Of a DNA stretch of 64,000 nucleotides, positions 1-11,352 are shown piece by piece. Each line of letters opens with the position of its first letter. The stretch's first letter is position 1. Under the pieces are notes generated by a model that was given only the letters and a program-made list of their open reading frames with translations, ran no database searches and had not been told where the DNA came from. The stretch spans positions 620,001-684,000 of the forward strand of contig JBAOKB010000061.1 in the NCBI GenBank assembly GCA_037044905.1, read 5' to 3'. This stretch comes from Hortaea werneckii (Eukaryota > Ascomycota > Dothideomycetes > Mycosphaerellales > Teratosphaeriaceae). The position numbers were made by a program, and so were the translations under genes.

Positions 1-2419
1 ACACCATAAACGACCTTTTCATTGGCCCCAAAGGAGGCGACCGTCGTCCAACAAGTATCATGAACCACAAGCTCAGCGAGAGTAGCTACGAGATCTTGGC
101 CTTCGCATGTACTCAGAGCGAGTCGTGGGACAAAAGCCTTAGACGGATCTTCTCTCACACTTTTGTAAAAGTGCCTGAAGCACAGCGAGGTCGGATTCTT
201 GAAGCTCGAAGCTCTCTGACATTGAGAAGGATATGGGACTCAACGCGCGATTTGGGGAGAGTCATTACCTACTCAAATGGCATTGAGCCTTGGTTGCGGG
301 AGAATGCATCACCTTCAGCCATGCGATCGTGGCGTCTTGCACTTCTGGAAATCTTTATCAGCGCGGGCAAGACTGACTTGGCGAAGAATGCCCTCGATAG
401 GTTCAGTGCAGAGGGACTATCACCGAGCGACAGTGTCAGCCTTGCAATGTTAATGCTGGCCAACAAGGGGCGTTGGGAGTCGTTAGACCGCCTGCTGACC
501 ATCGCCGAGGAATCGCGTGCACTTCAGTTCGACCCAGACACGACAGAGAGATTCAATCAGACTCTTGATTTCTACGTCCGACAACATTCGAGCATAGAGA
601 GCTGGAAGTTTGTGAGCCGAGCCGTCGACAAGCTCGGTTTCAGACCAAATCATGTCACGACAGAAGTCATGCTGAAGGGCTTCGTGTCTGCTAAAAGCAT
701 TGACTTGATCCCGAAGTGGCTGCGATATGTCCACACGCTCGGCCGCAACTTCGAAGTGACTGCCAGAGTCGCCTCGATGCTGTTGACACGCTTCTATCGT
801 GAGTTTCGGCCATCGCATGTCCTCATCATGTGGTTTTGTCGGAATTTGATTAGCGTTGCACCTTCTTTGGCTGGTACGCATCACTATGTGCCGCTTCTCA
901 AAGAGGCGATTGGCTCCGACATGAGGAAGAATGGTGAGAGTCGGGCACATGGTGAGGATAGACTACAATTACTTGAGGATATCAAGGGGACGGTGGCCTT
1001 ACCGCATCCTGGATACCTTTGGGATAGCCAACTTTTCTCTCTCAGCCTGAATCCGGCGATGTCAATGATTCTGGTACATCGGCAACTGCCAGCCCCTCCG
1101 TGCGGGAGAATACCATCGGCATAGAGACACCAGCGGAGCAAATGCAGGATAATTCCGACCTCGAACTTCCGAGCATGATTCACTTTGACGAACTTCGAGA
1201 TAGGTATGATGCGAGCGATCACGATCAGTTGAACTCTTCTTTACAGAATCAACGAGGACCGGTGAATGATGGCCAAACAAAAGCCAGCCACGATTCCGAC
1301 CCAGTCCATGATATGGTTTTAGCACTTTCGTTGAAAGACTACGTCAAAGTTTCGGAGCTCTACCATAACTCGCTAGATGCATCGGGTCTTCCATCTTCGC
1401 CACTCGCCCTTGAAATAGCCGTGGAGGCATGTATCCGTCTGCACCGTGGCGACAGAACTGCAGCAGAGGGGTTGATGACCAGGGCAAGAGATGCTGGAAT
1501 GAATGTGACTTGCGCGATGGGTCCCATGCTCATTCACCAGATGTACCATCTTAGGTCAGGCGATAAGAAGGACGCAAACAATTTGCGCGTTACAACCATC
1601 GAGTACTACCGCATGAACGATGAGAAAGGCTGGCCAGTCAAGCATCATGTCGGCGTCACTGCTGCTAATACACTTATCAACAACGGCATGCCAGAGCATG
1701 GTCTCAACATCCTGCAGGCGGTCTACCACTCCGGATGGGCATCTCGACGACCTTTGGGCATCGAGGCTATTACCGTCTTCCTGAAAGGTTATGCCGCACT
1801 GTTCTCGGTGGATGGTGTAGAATGGGTGCTTGGTACCGTTTTGCACCAGCATATGCGCATCGATCATAAGTTCCTCCGCACACTTCGGAGGGCCGTTTCT
1901 GACTTTGCTCGAAATGCGCGCGCGCAAAGACCCACCTTTGACCAGAAATCTCACTACGCCCACGTGCATTCGCTTGCCCATGGGTTGAGATTGTGCCGTG
2001 AGAGGCGAGCAGCACAGTTGCAGGAGACGAAGACCTAGGCAAGAGACTGATTACTTGCCTGGCGAAGAATGCCCGACTATCAGCGACAGCCCCAGATCCA
2101 AGCTGACTCACGGCATGAGCTCGAGGATACGATATTCGGCGCTAGCAAAAAGGTTCCGCGGTCAACCTCTGGACAACCTGATGACGCTATGAGCCCGCGC
2201 AGAGCCAGACGTGCCGAGAAGTATCAGCAAACTGTTGCTCGTGCAATCCGTGCAGAGAAATCTTTGGGGCGTAGAGGACGGCGACTGCGCGCCATTGCTG
2301 CCGACGATGTCAGATGGCATAAGCAATACCGAGCGTACCTACGAAAGCCTCTGGTGATGCCTGAGGGGAAGCTGGCATCTTTCAGATACTCCCTTCCCAG
2401 AGGCCTAGATCAGAGCTGA
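1..2419 (+). CDS. Helical-repeat (PPR-like) protein, 5' partial, interrupted
   Basis: The frame is open from base 3, so the gene very likely begins upstream of the window; the first ATG inside is at 60. The product is rich in paired amphipathic helices of about 35 residues, for example around FRPNHVTTEVMLKGF and HVGVTAANTLINNGMPEHGL, which is the look of a pentatricopeptide/TPR-type mitochondrial RNA-binding protein; the assignment is inference. The first frame runs to about 992 and coding continues in another frame from 1046 (PESGDVNDSGTSATASP). A 53-nt intron at 993-1045 with a weak donor (GTGGCC) and a good acceptor would join them in phase. That frame stops at 2036-2038, yet the same frame reopens at about 2051-2419 with a basic, coding-looking tail (RRARRAEKYQQTVARAIRAE). 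An unresolved intron, an indel or a separate gene could explain this. Confidence 0.55.
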
Positions 2420-3687
2420 TGCGGCTCTGTCTTTCACATGAAAGCTTCAGATCAATCACATTGGCATGTGAAATCCATCTTTGTGGAGTAGAAGTCGCTG
2501 CAGGACGCATGTACAGTAAGCGACGGACTCCGGTCACGAATGGGAGAGCTCGCAGCCCTGTGGCTTGGACTCAACATGTTTTCTTAACCTTTTCAACCAT
2601 GCATAGCAATGGCGTTGTTCTTCTGCAGGATGTGTAAATATAGACTAGATACCTTGTATACGCCTGGGAAGAAAGGCGCAACACATCCAGTACAGCAATT
2701 GATCCCACGCATAGTTTGGAGCCCCACGAACAGCCATGAGCTTGGCGGCGCCATCTGCGGCCGGCAGTGCACCGGCTATTCCCCAAAGTGCCGGGGCGTT
2801 TCTTCAGCCGCGAACAGATGCGTGCGGGCGTTGCTTGCATCAACCCGGTACAGGCGCATGACACAATCGTACATCACACCGGTGCTACATCATCAGCTAA
2901 CACGCGGAAGGGGGGGGAAGGCTGCGGATGATTGTGACAGTGCATATAGCAGTACAGCGCTTTTTAGTCATGCCGGAAATAATAAGCAAGGGGCAGCCAA
3001 CCGCTTCCTCTCCTGCCCCCAAAGACGGCCCATCTCCGCATTTGCCAACTCACCCCATCCGTCCTCGTGATCATGCAGAAGCTTTTTCTCCTCTGCCCAC
3101 CCTCCGGCAACGTCCATGGATGTTAAGTTGGGTAACCCGCGCTATCGCTGACGAGCGGCTGAAAAGAGACCAGCGCGCGCCCGATAAGATCGGCGGTGTG
3201 GAGAAGAGACGGACGGGAAGGTCTGGAACTTCTATGGGACCTCTGAGGGCTCTCTCCGAGTAGTCTCTCTTGCTCTCACTTTTTGGCTACCCACCGGTTC
3301 CACAGGATCAGCGTGAATTCGGCCTTTTGGCTCTCTTCCCCCGTATTTAATTGTTAATTGACTTTCTATCCTGCTTGCGCGTGCGCCTCCGCCGGCTGAC
3401 TCCTCTTCTGGTGTGAGCATGTCCTCGTTATTACTCCTGCTCTGTCCATAGTAGTAGCGTAGCAGTCATCCACGAGGTGCAAGGTCCGAAGAAAGCGAAG
3501 AATCGCTGGATGTGGTCATAACCTCCATATCCATACATCTCTCTTCCACCTCTCTCCCACCCAATCTCTCCCGCGCGGCGCTGCTCCCGACCTCCTGGGA
3601 CCGAAACCGATCATCCGGATCTGAGGCTGCGTCCTCGCATCTATATACATAATACATGCTTCAGCAACGCATTGACGTCTGCCATCC
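2420..3687. other. Intergenic region upstream of the 3.7 kb gene
   Basis: No ORF here resembles a protein and none has sensible codon use. A CT-rich stretch before 3600 probably holds the 5' UTR and promoter of the gene that starts at 3688. Confidence 0.5.
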
Positions 3688-5375
3688 ATGGCAGAGAAAG
3701 TGTACAGCCCCGATGCGCCGGCCATAGCACGGCGACCGTCGTTCCGAAAGACGCTACGCGAACACGAAGCGAGCCTGCCTGAGGACTTCCTCCGAGCGCT
3801 GGAGGAGAAACGGAGACAGTTGGACGAGAGTATCCACAAATACATTGCCGCCAAGGAAAGAGAGTGGAAGCAGTTCGAGAAGGATATCCGGCAGCAGGCG
3901 CGGACGAGGGGTGCAGGCCCAGGCCCGGCATCATCGCATGCGCCCCAGCACGATGCATGCCAAGACGAGACGACCGCCTCAAGGCGGAGGGCGAGCTCGG
4001 ATTCGGCGCACAGTGCGAACGAAAGTCCGCAATTGCGAGGCCAGCAGTCTTCTGCCGTGGATGCCTTGCTGGCGACGGGCTTACGACGAGATGGGAGCGC
4101 CCAGGCTGTTGCGGGCATGAGTGGTCGGAGGGAAAGCGTGGAGCGCGAGAAGGACTTCGTCGGCCTCTTCACGCCTTCTTTCCTCCCGGCCATCGATAAT
4201 AAGCGTGAACGGCAACATGAGCGTACGGCGTCTGCTCCAGGAATCGTGGAAGCATCTGCCAGCAAGAACAGCGTTGCCGCAGTCCGAAGCTCCTTGCAGA
4301 AAGCCGACTCCGACACGGTCATACAGGCGAAAGGTAAACGCCCAGCCCACCTGCAAGAAGGACAGCGCAACTCTTCGTCTGGATCTTTGGCAGAAAGCAG
4401 ATTGCTGACCTCAGCAATGAAATCGCCTGCGCCGCTTGGTCATGCGTCACGGCAACAGAAGAAGCGCGTCTCGCTTGCAGTCGGTGACAGTATTGTTGCA
4501 CCGAGTGACAATGTCCCGCTCCCTCTAAGCAACAGCAGTACGCCATCTCACTCTCGAAGTCGCTCTCCGGTCAATGACCTGGACCCAGTCGCCAACGCCC
4601 CTGGAACGTCTGTGGCCGACTTTGCTAAGCAGCCCCCTGCGAAATTCTCCTTGAGAGGCGAAAATACCATGAATGGTCTGCTCTCTCTCGCAAGCGGGCA
4701 ACAGGGAGCAGTGGGCCCAGAGTCTCCTGCTCGTCCACCATCAGCACCGAGCGTGGCAGCTAGATCTAGCCCTGCTACTCGCAGCCCTTCTAAGATCGAT
4801 CCTGATGGTGACTTGTTCGATCTAGACGAAGACTCAGACTTACCAACGCCACGCCTGGAAGAAGAGGACCCCGTGCCCGGAATCGAAGGCGAAGAAGAAG
4901 TCATGCCTGGCATTGGCGGTCGGATTGATCAGCAGACAGCCCCTCAACAACCCCAACGTCACGAAACCTCCACGAGCGAGCCAGGCTTACGCCCAGGCGA
5001 AGTCTACGACTACGATTCCGAAGCCGGGTTGGTCCCTGAACCCGTCCCTGGCGCAGTTCCAGAAGTCGTCCAACAAGACGAACACGCCATGCACGTCGAA
5101 TTCGGACCTACCGGCGCCTCGGCATCCTCCCAGCAGCCCACGAGGCCCGGGTTCCGCCGGCCTTCGGTCGTTTCAGATCCTGTCTTCCTGGGCCAGGATT
5201 ATGAGCAGGCGGAAGAGCGGGCGGTGAATGACGACATCTATGGATCTTCTTACAGTCGGCCCCCAACCAAAGGCTCTTTACTGGTGGTTCGCTTGGTGAG
5301 TCTTATATGGCCCGGCATGCAGAGGAGATGATGCGTGTGCGGATGGCGAAGCAGCAGCAAGATGTGCGCAGCTAA
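3688..5375 (+). CDS. Disordered coiled-coil protein, one frame break near the 3' end
   Basis: Function not recognised. The start at 3688 is the first ATG after a CT-rich leader and opens a coding-like frame (MAEKVYSPDAPAIARRPSF). Residues about 25-70 form a charged coiled coil (LPEDFLRALEEKRRQLDESIHKYIAAKERE in part). The centre is Ser/Pro/Arg-rich and presumably disordered, followed by an acidic stretch near residues 370-410. The frame stops at 5331, but one extra base near 5276 (a T run) opens a conserved-looking tail, GSLGESYMARHAEEMMRVRM, that ends in a stop at 5373-5375. I take that as the true C-terminus, giving about 562 residues. A 32-nt intron at 5224-5255 would also restore the frame but is too short to be likely. 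Confidence 0.7.
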
Positions 5376-5638
5376 GTCGGTTGGTTGTCGCCTTTTGATG
5401 AATTATACTCCTTGAAGAAAAATCTGTTTTTGCGCTATGCTGACAGCGTTATGTGATCATGCTTGAACCTTATCATAATGTACATATGCTCGCACGCCTC
5501 TTCGGGCTTTCCTGTCTTTTTCTTCCTTCCCTGACGTTCCTTTGGGATACCCAACCTTCACCATCACCCCATCCCACTACAACGAGATGGCAGCCGCTTC
5601 CATCCAAGAAAAGCGACCTGACCTGACCCGCCCTCTCA

Positions 5639-6758
5639 TCATTCCGGCCCCAACGGCTCCTCACTCGCAGCCAAATTACACTGCCTAAACACCCTCACCT
5701 CCTCCGGCCTAAAACTCCCCGTCACGCTATGCAGCACCCCATGGTTATTAAACAGCGCCAGATCCCCTTCCTCCCAATCCATCGCCAGCACCCGCTCAGG
5801 CGCTATCCCCGGTCGCTGCAACCTATGCACAATCTCCCTTCACTTGCGACAAATCCTCTATCACGCTCCCGTCTCGCTAGATGCAGCTTCTCCACCGCCG
5901 ACGGATGCACCTGCAGTGCCAGTCTGCCCGTGACGGGGTTTCGCCAGCACATGGGTAGGATCTTCACTTTCTCTGCCTCGATGGCGGGGAGTTCGGTGTA
6001 CGGTAGTTCGAGTCCCTTCGGACACCAGCCCTAACCCGTCCGACCGCGACTTGGCCCCGGACATCCACACGTACGGGTGCGGCGCGTACTGGACGCGGGT
6101 CGTCCGCGCGAACTGTTGATCTTCAGGGCTTAGCAGGTCGTACGTCCGGTACGAGGAGACGAAGGCGGTGCTGCCGCGCGGCACCCGAAGGGTATCGTTT
6201 GTCCCGTCGTCGTACCGTAGGGTCTGGTACTCGGTTTTGGGCACCTGCACGGCCATGAGCGAGGTCACGCGCGGGGGTTCAGGTCGTACAGTGCGGCGTC
6301 GATGTGCCAGCGGTAGAAGCGCGTGGTCTCGCGGTCTTCGGCGGCGGGGATGGCGTCGTGGTGGAATGTCTTATGGTGCGGGTGCTTGAGCACGATGTCC
6401 TTAATCCTTCAAAGGAGGCGACGGGACCATTGCCGATGACTTGGACTTGAGGCTGGTGCGGGATCGTTTTCAGGTCTGGGTGTAGGATCGATTTCTTGGA
6501 GTCTAACGTCTTGCCGTGGCCGTACGCTTGCACGCTTGGGTCGAACAGCCGGGTTAATTCGTATTGCGCTTTGGGCGAGAGGTCTTGTTGTCCCTTGAAG
6601 ATGATGACTTGGTTTTCATACAGCGCCCGACGGATCACGGCGAAGTCTTCTTCGCTGAGGTGCTCGAGATTCGCTCCGCGGATTTCGGCGCCGAAGTCTA
6701 TGTTGGAGCCCTTGGGCTTTGTTAGGGGATGGACGGTGATGTGGGATTTGATGGCCAT
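5639..6758 (-). CDS. xanA: Alpha-ketoglutarate-dependent xanthine dioxygenase (TauD family), several frame breaks
   Basis: XanA uses Fe(II) and 2-oxoglutarate to hydroxylate xanthine to urate in fungal purine use. The N-terminal frame (start MAIKSHITVHPL at 6758) has the family signature FDPSVQAYGHGKTLDSKKS followed by HPDLKTIPHQPQVQVIG. The first two iron ligands lie in FYRWHIDAALYDL near 6305, and the distal histidine in NNHGVLHSVTGSF near 5730. Reading requires about five single-base frame corrections: a missing base near 6405, a missing C near 6270, one missing base near 6015, and probable extra bases near 5870 and 5845. No substitution-type stop was needed to read through, so the disruption consists only of indels. 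Other TauD/TfdA dioxygenases are the alternative, but the N-terminal block fits XanA best. No purine-pathway neighbour is present. Confidence 0.82.
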
Positions 6759-7592
6759 GGCTTTTATCGATCGATGAGATGGCAAAAATTGGATGAAGAA
6801 GGTTCTGAGTGTTTTAACTTGTATCTGACTGTCGAGAGCGAAGGAAGGGCAGAACGTCTAATCGGCTAATGCCCTCGGAGCTCGTGGACAGCATAGAGCC
6901 TTAAATGCAATCACTTTATGTATACAGCATACGCTGACATTGCTACTGAAGCCGACCTCATTCATCGCCCAATCGCGCTCGAACATCTTATCGCGCCGAA
7001 GCTTAGCTTGAGCTTAGATGGAGATCTCCAGGTCGGCGAACTCCGCCATCAGCGGACGGGGCCCCTCCGATGGTGTGGTCTGTGGCCTCGCGATAACCAG
7101 GACGGCGGCGCAAGGTAATCGGTGCTGCCCATACTGAAAAGAGCAAACATGCCGCATATACAGCCGAAAGACACATTTGAGCATGCCTTTCCTGTCTCAA
7201 TTCCAGACCGTTCACTTTGAAAATTGGTTAAAAGTTTTAAGCCCTTCTTTTAAGGGCATTGCGTTGGCAGAGGATTGCTCCGAGTCTAACTCGAGACGGT
7301 AAAGCGCGGCATGGGCAGGAGATAAATGTCATGAAAGTGACTTTCGAAGGAAGTGCAGTCTTTGCTTGAAGACTAGTCTGAAAACGTAGATTCCGGATAC
7401 AGGACCGGGATGTGAAAGGGCCTCCGAAAGTGACCATGCATTGGGTATCACTCGCCATACTTCAATCTTAAACTCTTGAACTCCTCGATGCAAATGATGC
7501 TCAGGCGCGCTGCCCATGTCCCGCAACGCCCTGGCTCCATGCAGAACGCTGCAGCATAATTGTCACCCACCGCCATCTCCTCATGATCCGTC
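6759..7592. other. Intergenic region: xanA promoter side and SDS22 3' side
   Basis: It contains the 5' flank of the xanthine dioxygenase gene and the 3' flank of SDS22. I see no supported gene; the short ORFs at 6918-7118 and 7237-7526 lack protein-like composition. Confidence 0.5.
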
Positions 7593-8856
7593 TCACGTTG
7601 CTTTGACATAGACTACACTATCATCAGCCTCCCCGTGTCCCAAAGGGGTCATGTCGGAATCTGACTTACCTGCATCAATTTTCGTGACCTGCGGCAGCGC
7701 CAAGCGCACCTTATTCCGGTACAGCACCGGTCCTGACCGCTGTACAGGGTTGCCTTCGAAGTAGACCTCCTCCAGCTTCTCCTTATCCCTCAAGACCCGC
7801 TCGATCTCTCGAAAATCACTGACTTGGCAATTGCTAGCCCAAACGTTTTCCAGCTCTGGCATCTCTTCGAGCCCAGCAAGGGAGGAAATGGGATTGGACT
7901 GGAAGTCTAGGATCTCGAGCTTGGTGTTCTGATGTAAGGGCTCTAATGATGGGATTTGGTTGTCAGAGACGTAAAGTTCAGTCAGCTGTGGTAGGGTCTC
8001 GATGCCTGAGAGGGAGGTGAGGCGATTGGCTTGGATGCTCAGAGTGCGCAGGTTGCATAGTGTGCTGAGGCCTTTTAGCTCGGTGATTTTGTTCTGGCCC
8101 AGCCAGAGATGCTCTAGCTTCGTGAGGGTTTCTAAGCCTGCGATTTCGCGGATTCGATTGGCGCCCAGCTCGAGGTACGTGAGGTTGACGAGTTCCTCAA
8201 GGTTCTCGATCTTTGATAGGCGGTTTTGCACAAAGTACAGGTGGTCCAGCTTCTTCAGGTTTGAGAGGTTCTTGATGTGCTTGAGCTTGTTGTAGCTTAG
8301 GTCGAGGCTCTGCAGTTCCTTGCATTCCTCAAGACCGCCTATGTGTTTGACCAGATTGTCGTATAGCTCTAGCTCTTCAAGTTGAGGCGCTATGCTTTCT
8401 GGGAGCTCAATGTTTTGAATGCTGTTCTGTCGTAGGCCAAGTCGTCTGAGGTTCGGAAATCGCTCTAGTCGCAGGGCAGGTATCGAAGTGATTCGCGAAT
8501 GCTGAACGTCGATGTCCTGGAAGATGGTCAGTTATGACCATTATAGAGTGCGCTCTACGGTGGCCACATACCTCTGTGCTCGGATCTTCGTCATCCAGCA
8601 GATCTGGTGAATGTTAGCCATGTCCCTGGCACAGTCCTAAGTGATATATCCCACCTTCGTCTGCCGCTATCTGATCCACAGGAGGTGCATCATCGTCTGA
8701 GTATTCGGGATCGCTTAGTGCTTCTGGGTTCGCGAGGGTTGCCTGCTTGTTGACTCGAAGTTTGCCGTCCCAGCCAGATTTGGAGTGAGGTGTGCTGGGT
8801 TTAGAAGGTGTGTCGTTTGGTTCAGGCGCATCCACTTTGATCTTGTCTTCTGCCAT
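7593..8856 (-). CDS. sds22: Protein phosphatase 1 regulatory subunit SDS22, leucine-rich repeat protein
   Basis: SDS22 binds the PP1 catalytic subunit and directs its assembly and nuclear mitotic role. Four exons join cleanly: 8856-8655, 8603-8572, 8516-7670 and 7612-7593, with introns 8654-8604 (51 nt), 8571-8517 (55 nt) and 7669-7613 (57 nt), giving 366 residues. After an acidic N-terminus (LSDPEYSDDDAPPVDQI) come about eleven 22-residue SDS22-type LRRs, for example NLTYLELGANRIREIAGLET and LEHLWLGQNKITELKGLST. A C-terminal LRR cap (LEEVYFEGNPVQ) and the typical end RLALPQVTKIDA-VYVKAT follow. The last coding exon is only 20 nt and begins at a TGTAG acceptor. An in-frame upstream ATG at 8997 would add 47 residues, but the 8856 start matches the family better. 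No frame breaks. Confidence 0.95.
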
Positions 8857-10215
8857 CTTCCCCTTTTCTCTCACGCCAGTTGGTATGTGTTGCTCTAGTT
8901 GACCTTCAACAACACGCGAAGGGTTCAGATGCAGGTGGTTCGGAAGTTTCAAGGCGATGTCAGCGGCGTTTGAGGCTGAACTATGCGGCTGAACCACAGT
9001 AGCTTGATGAACTTAGGTAGCTAGTGTACCTGACTTGTTTGGGCTCGGCGCGACAGCAAGACCTGCAGCTTATCTTCTAAACGCTCTCAATCAAGGATCC
9101 GACCTACTAGTAGAAAAGGTTGTAGCTACAAAGGAATGTTGTACATCTGCCCCCACCGTCTTCAACAATTGGTTATCGATACGCAGGCTGGCGGGGCAGG
9201 CGAGACAGCGGAATAGAGCCGCGTTCTTACTCCACGGCAATCTGGCTAGGAGGTCCCACTATGTATACATCGACTCTCCTATGTGCAGACCTCAACTTTC
9301 AAGACCCTTTGGTTTCGCTCAAGTTTTCCTGTACCAGGACCTTGTGGGCCACTTGAACGACGCAAAGCTAGAGAAATATCTACAGATTGATTCTCCGTCC
9401 AAGTTCTTACGGAATCACACCTTCAAGTCAAGCAGGAATGACACCTGAGAGAAGCACTGTGCTGCACAGAACGACTGTAGATCAATGGCCCCGGGAATCA
9501 GCCGGCCAAAAAGCCTCTCAACGCCAGCGGGCATCGACTAGTGCTACTGGCATGCAGTCTCGTGGCACGATCTTATGCAGCGCGTGAATGCACTCTTGGT
9601 CCTGCACGTGCGAATGGCCGGCGCTGCGTCGGATCAACCTCAGAAGCCTTACAATCATCTTCAAACAAGGCAGCATTTGCCACACCCTCGCGGGTGTTGG
9701 TCGGATGGAAACTGAGGGCTTTCGCATCGATGGGGGGATTTGTCCGCTCTTTCGTACGACTGAAGGTTGGCCTGAGACCACATCTTCGGCAGCCCAGAGG
9801 TAAGACCACCTCAAAGGGTGAAACTCTACCGAGCTAGGCATTGGCCCGCCTAGTAGTACATCAGTACATCGGAAAGGTCTACAACTCTGGATCCTTTGTT
9901 CCTGAAGACCTCTGAAGAGCCTCTGAGATGGGGGGGAGGGGGAGGGGAAAGGAAACCGCGCAGCCGGGGGTCTGTTTGGTAGTTTTGCCTCTCTTTTGAT
10001 TGAGGGAGTTAGATGATGATTCTCTCCTTCTTTTTTCTTGCAATGGAAGATTTCAAGTCAAATTATTTACTTGATTTGCTCAGCGTTAAGTTATACCTTA
10101 GTACTCATAGGACCATAAAACCCTTCTCCCCTTCATCATAGGCAGGAAATCTGCACATATCGTATACTTTACCCCTCGCTCCAAACTCGTCATTGAGCCA
10201 TCAATCGTACATTTC
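8857..10215. other. Intergenic region without a supported gene
   Basis: ORFs of up to 137 codons exist (9035-9448 +, 9518-9841 -, 9541-9837 +), but they overlap on opposite strands and resemble no protein family. A G-rich tract lies at about 9926-9950 and an AT-rich stretch from 10020 to 10200, probably 3' flank of the Atg33 gene. Confidence 0.45.
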
Positions 10216-10760
10216 TTAAGCTCCCTCGCCCCAGATACCAACAACACCCATAGCAAACCCAATACCCGACAACGACGTCCTCACGAATTCGATAAGCTGC
10301 TGCTCTCGTGCTCCTCTCTCCACCTCCTCACCATTGACTTCACCGCCCTCATCCTTCAGGACTCTGCCCTTTGGCTGTACGCCCTTCCCGCCGAATCCCA
10401 GATCCAGACCACCGGCTAGAACCGCAGCAAGCGAGGTCCACAGAAGGTAGGGATGCCTTACTCGCGAGGGCGAAAGGTAGTAGCTCAGAAGAAGTGTCGA
10501 GGTGCTGATCGCGGATAGCGTTCGGATGTGCAGGGTTGCGAGGCGCGCTGTCTGCGCGAGAGTGTAGGCCGCGGGCTTTGCACTTGGGAGTGTCAAGAGG
10601 GAGGGGAGCGATTGCGATGATAGAGTGTAGGATACGCCCTAATTGCAGAGTATCAGTGGCATTACTCATTGGGCGATGCTGTGGAGTGGTATAGACGGAC
10701 CGTGAGCAGGCCTAGGCTTATCGTGCCCACGAACTTGCACAGGGAGATAGTTGTCGGCAT
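10216..10760 (-). CDS. atg33: Mitophagy protein Atg33 (SCM4 family)
   Basis: Atg33 is a small mitochondrial outer-membrane protein needed for selective mitophagy in yeast. Exon 1 (10760-10701) encodes MPTTISLCKFVGTISLGLLT, and exon 2 (10638-10216) continues in frame with GVSYTLSSQSLPSLLTLPSA. The 62-nt intron is 10700-10639. The total is 160 residues, close to the family size. Hydrophobic segments fit membrane passages: residues about 8-22, a stretch around TLSAISTSTLLLSYYLSP, the segment HPYLLWTSLAAVLAGGLDLG, and the C-terminal GIGFAMGVVGIWG. The gene is divergent from the peroxisomal dienoyl-CoA reductase, sharing a 592-bp upstream region. The reading frame is intact once the intron is removed. 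Confidence 0.88.
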
Positions 10761-11003
10761 TGTGGGCGTGTCTCCTTTCCGGTAGGTAGAGGCTATCGTA
10801 CTATGAAGCTTCGCAATTTGGCGAGAAAGTGTAGTTCAAGCGTCACTCTCGTTATGTGATGGACTTGAGGTAGGCCTGGTGGCACCTCTGTAACCTTTGG
10901 GTAATGGCGTTTACTGACGTCGCCTACCTTCCGTCCCGAGCACCCTTGCGACGCGCTAAGGCACCCCACGCTTCGCTTAGCGGAGATAGCGGAGGTTCAT
11001 TGG

Positions 11004-11009
11004 CCGAGG
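11004..11009. promoter_or_regulatory. CCGAGG: possible FarA/FarB fatty-acid response core
   Basis: The hexamer CCGAGG (CCTCGG on the other strand) is the core bound by the fungal fatty-acid regulators FarA/FarB. It lies about 344 bp upstream of the peroxisomal dienoyl-CoA reductase start. A 6-bp match in a 592-bp region is expected by chance fairly often, so this is only suggestive. Confidence 0.3.
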
Positions 11010-11352
11010 TTACGTGCACCTACAGTACAGCTCTAGCGACAATCGCGAGGTGAACATGAGAGGCGACACAGCCGACACAGCGACACAGACTCGAGGCTGA
11101 CAAATTTGTATCTCTACCGGCTTGAAGATCTATCCGGCGTCAGCGTCTGAGAAGCAACAAGACGTTCCCGGGGCAGTTGTAGCGGCCAAGTCTTGTCATA
11201 CGCAGCCAGGCGGAGTAGACTAGACATTCCATCCTACGGCCGAAGAATAGTCGCCAATCTATAAGTATAGGGCTTGACATCCAGCGAAACTGTCCACTGC
11301 GCATTCGCAAAACGCAAGGACATCCGTCTTCACGACTGACTCTCCTGTAACA

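Noticed and set aside
3516..4370. 284-codon minus-strand ORF opposite the 3.7 kb gene
   Set aside because: Shadow of a Ser/Arg-rich coding frame; composition biased and no domain.
5224..5255. 32-nt intron to explain the C-terminal frame change of the 3.7 kb gene
   Set aside because: Too short for a fungal spliceosomal intron; a single-base indel near 5276 gives a better protein.
9035..9841. ORFs on both strands between SDS22 and ATG33
   Set aside because: Mutually overlapping, no homology-like motifs and no splice context.
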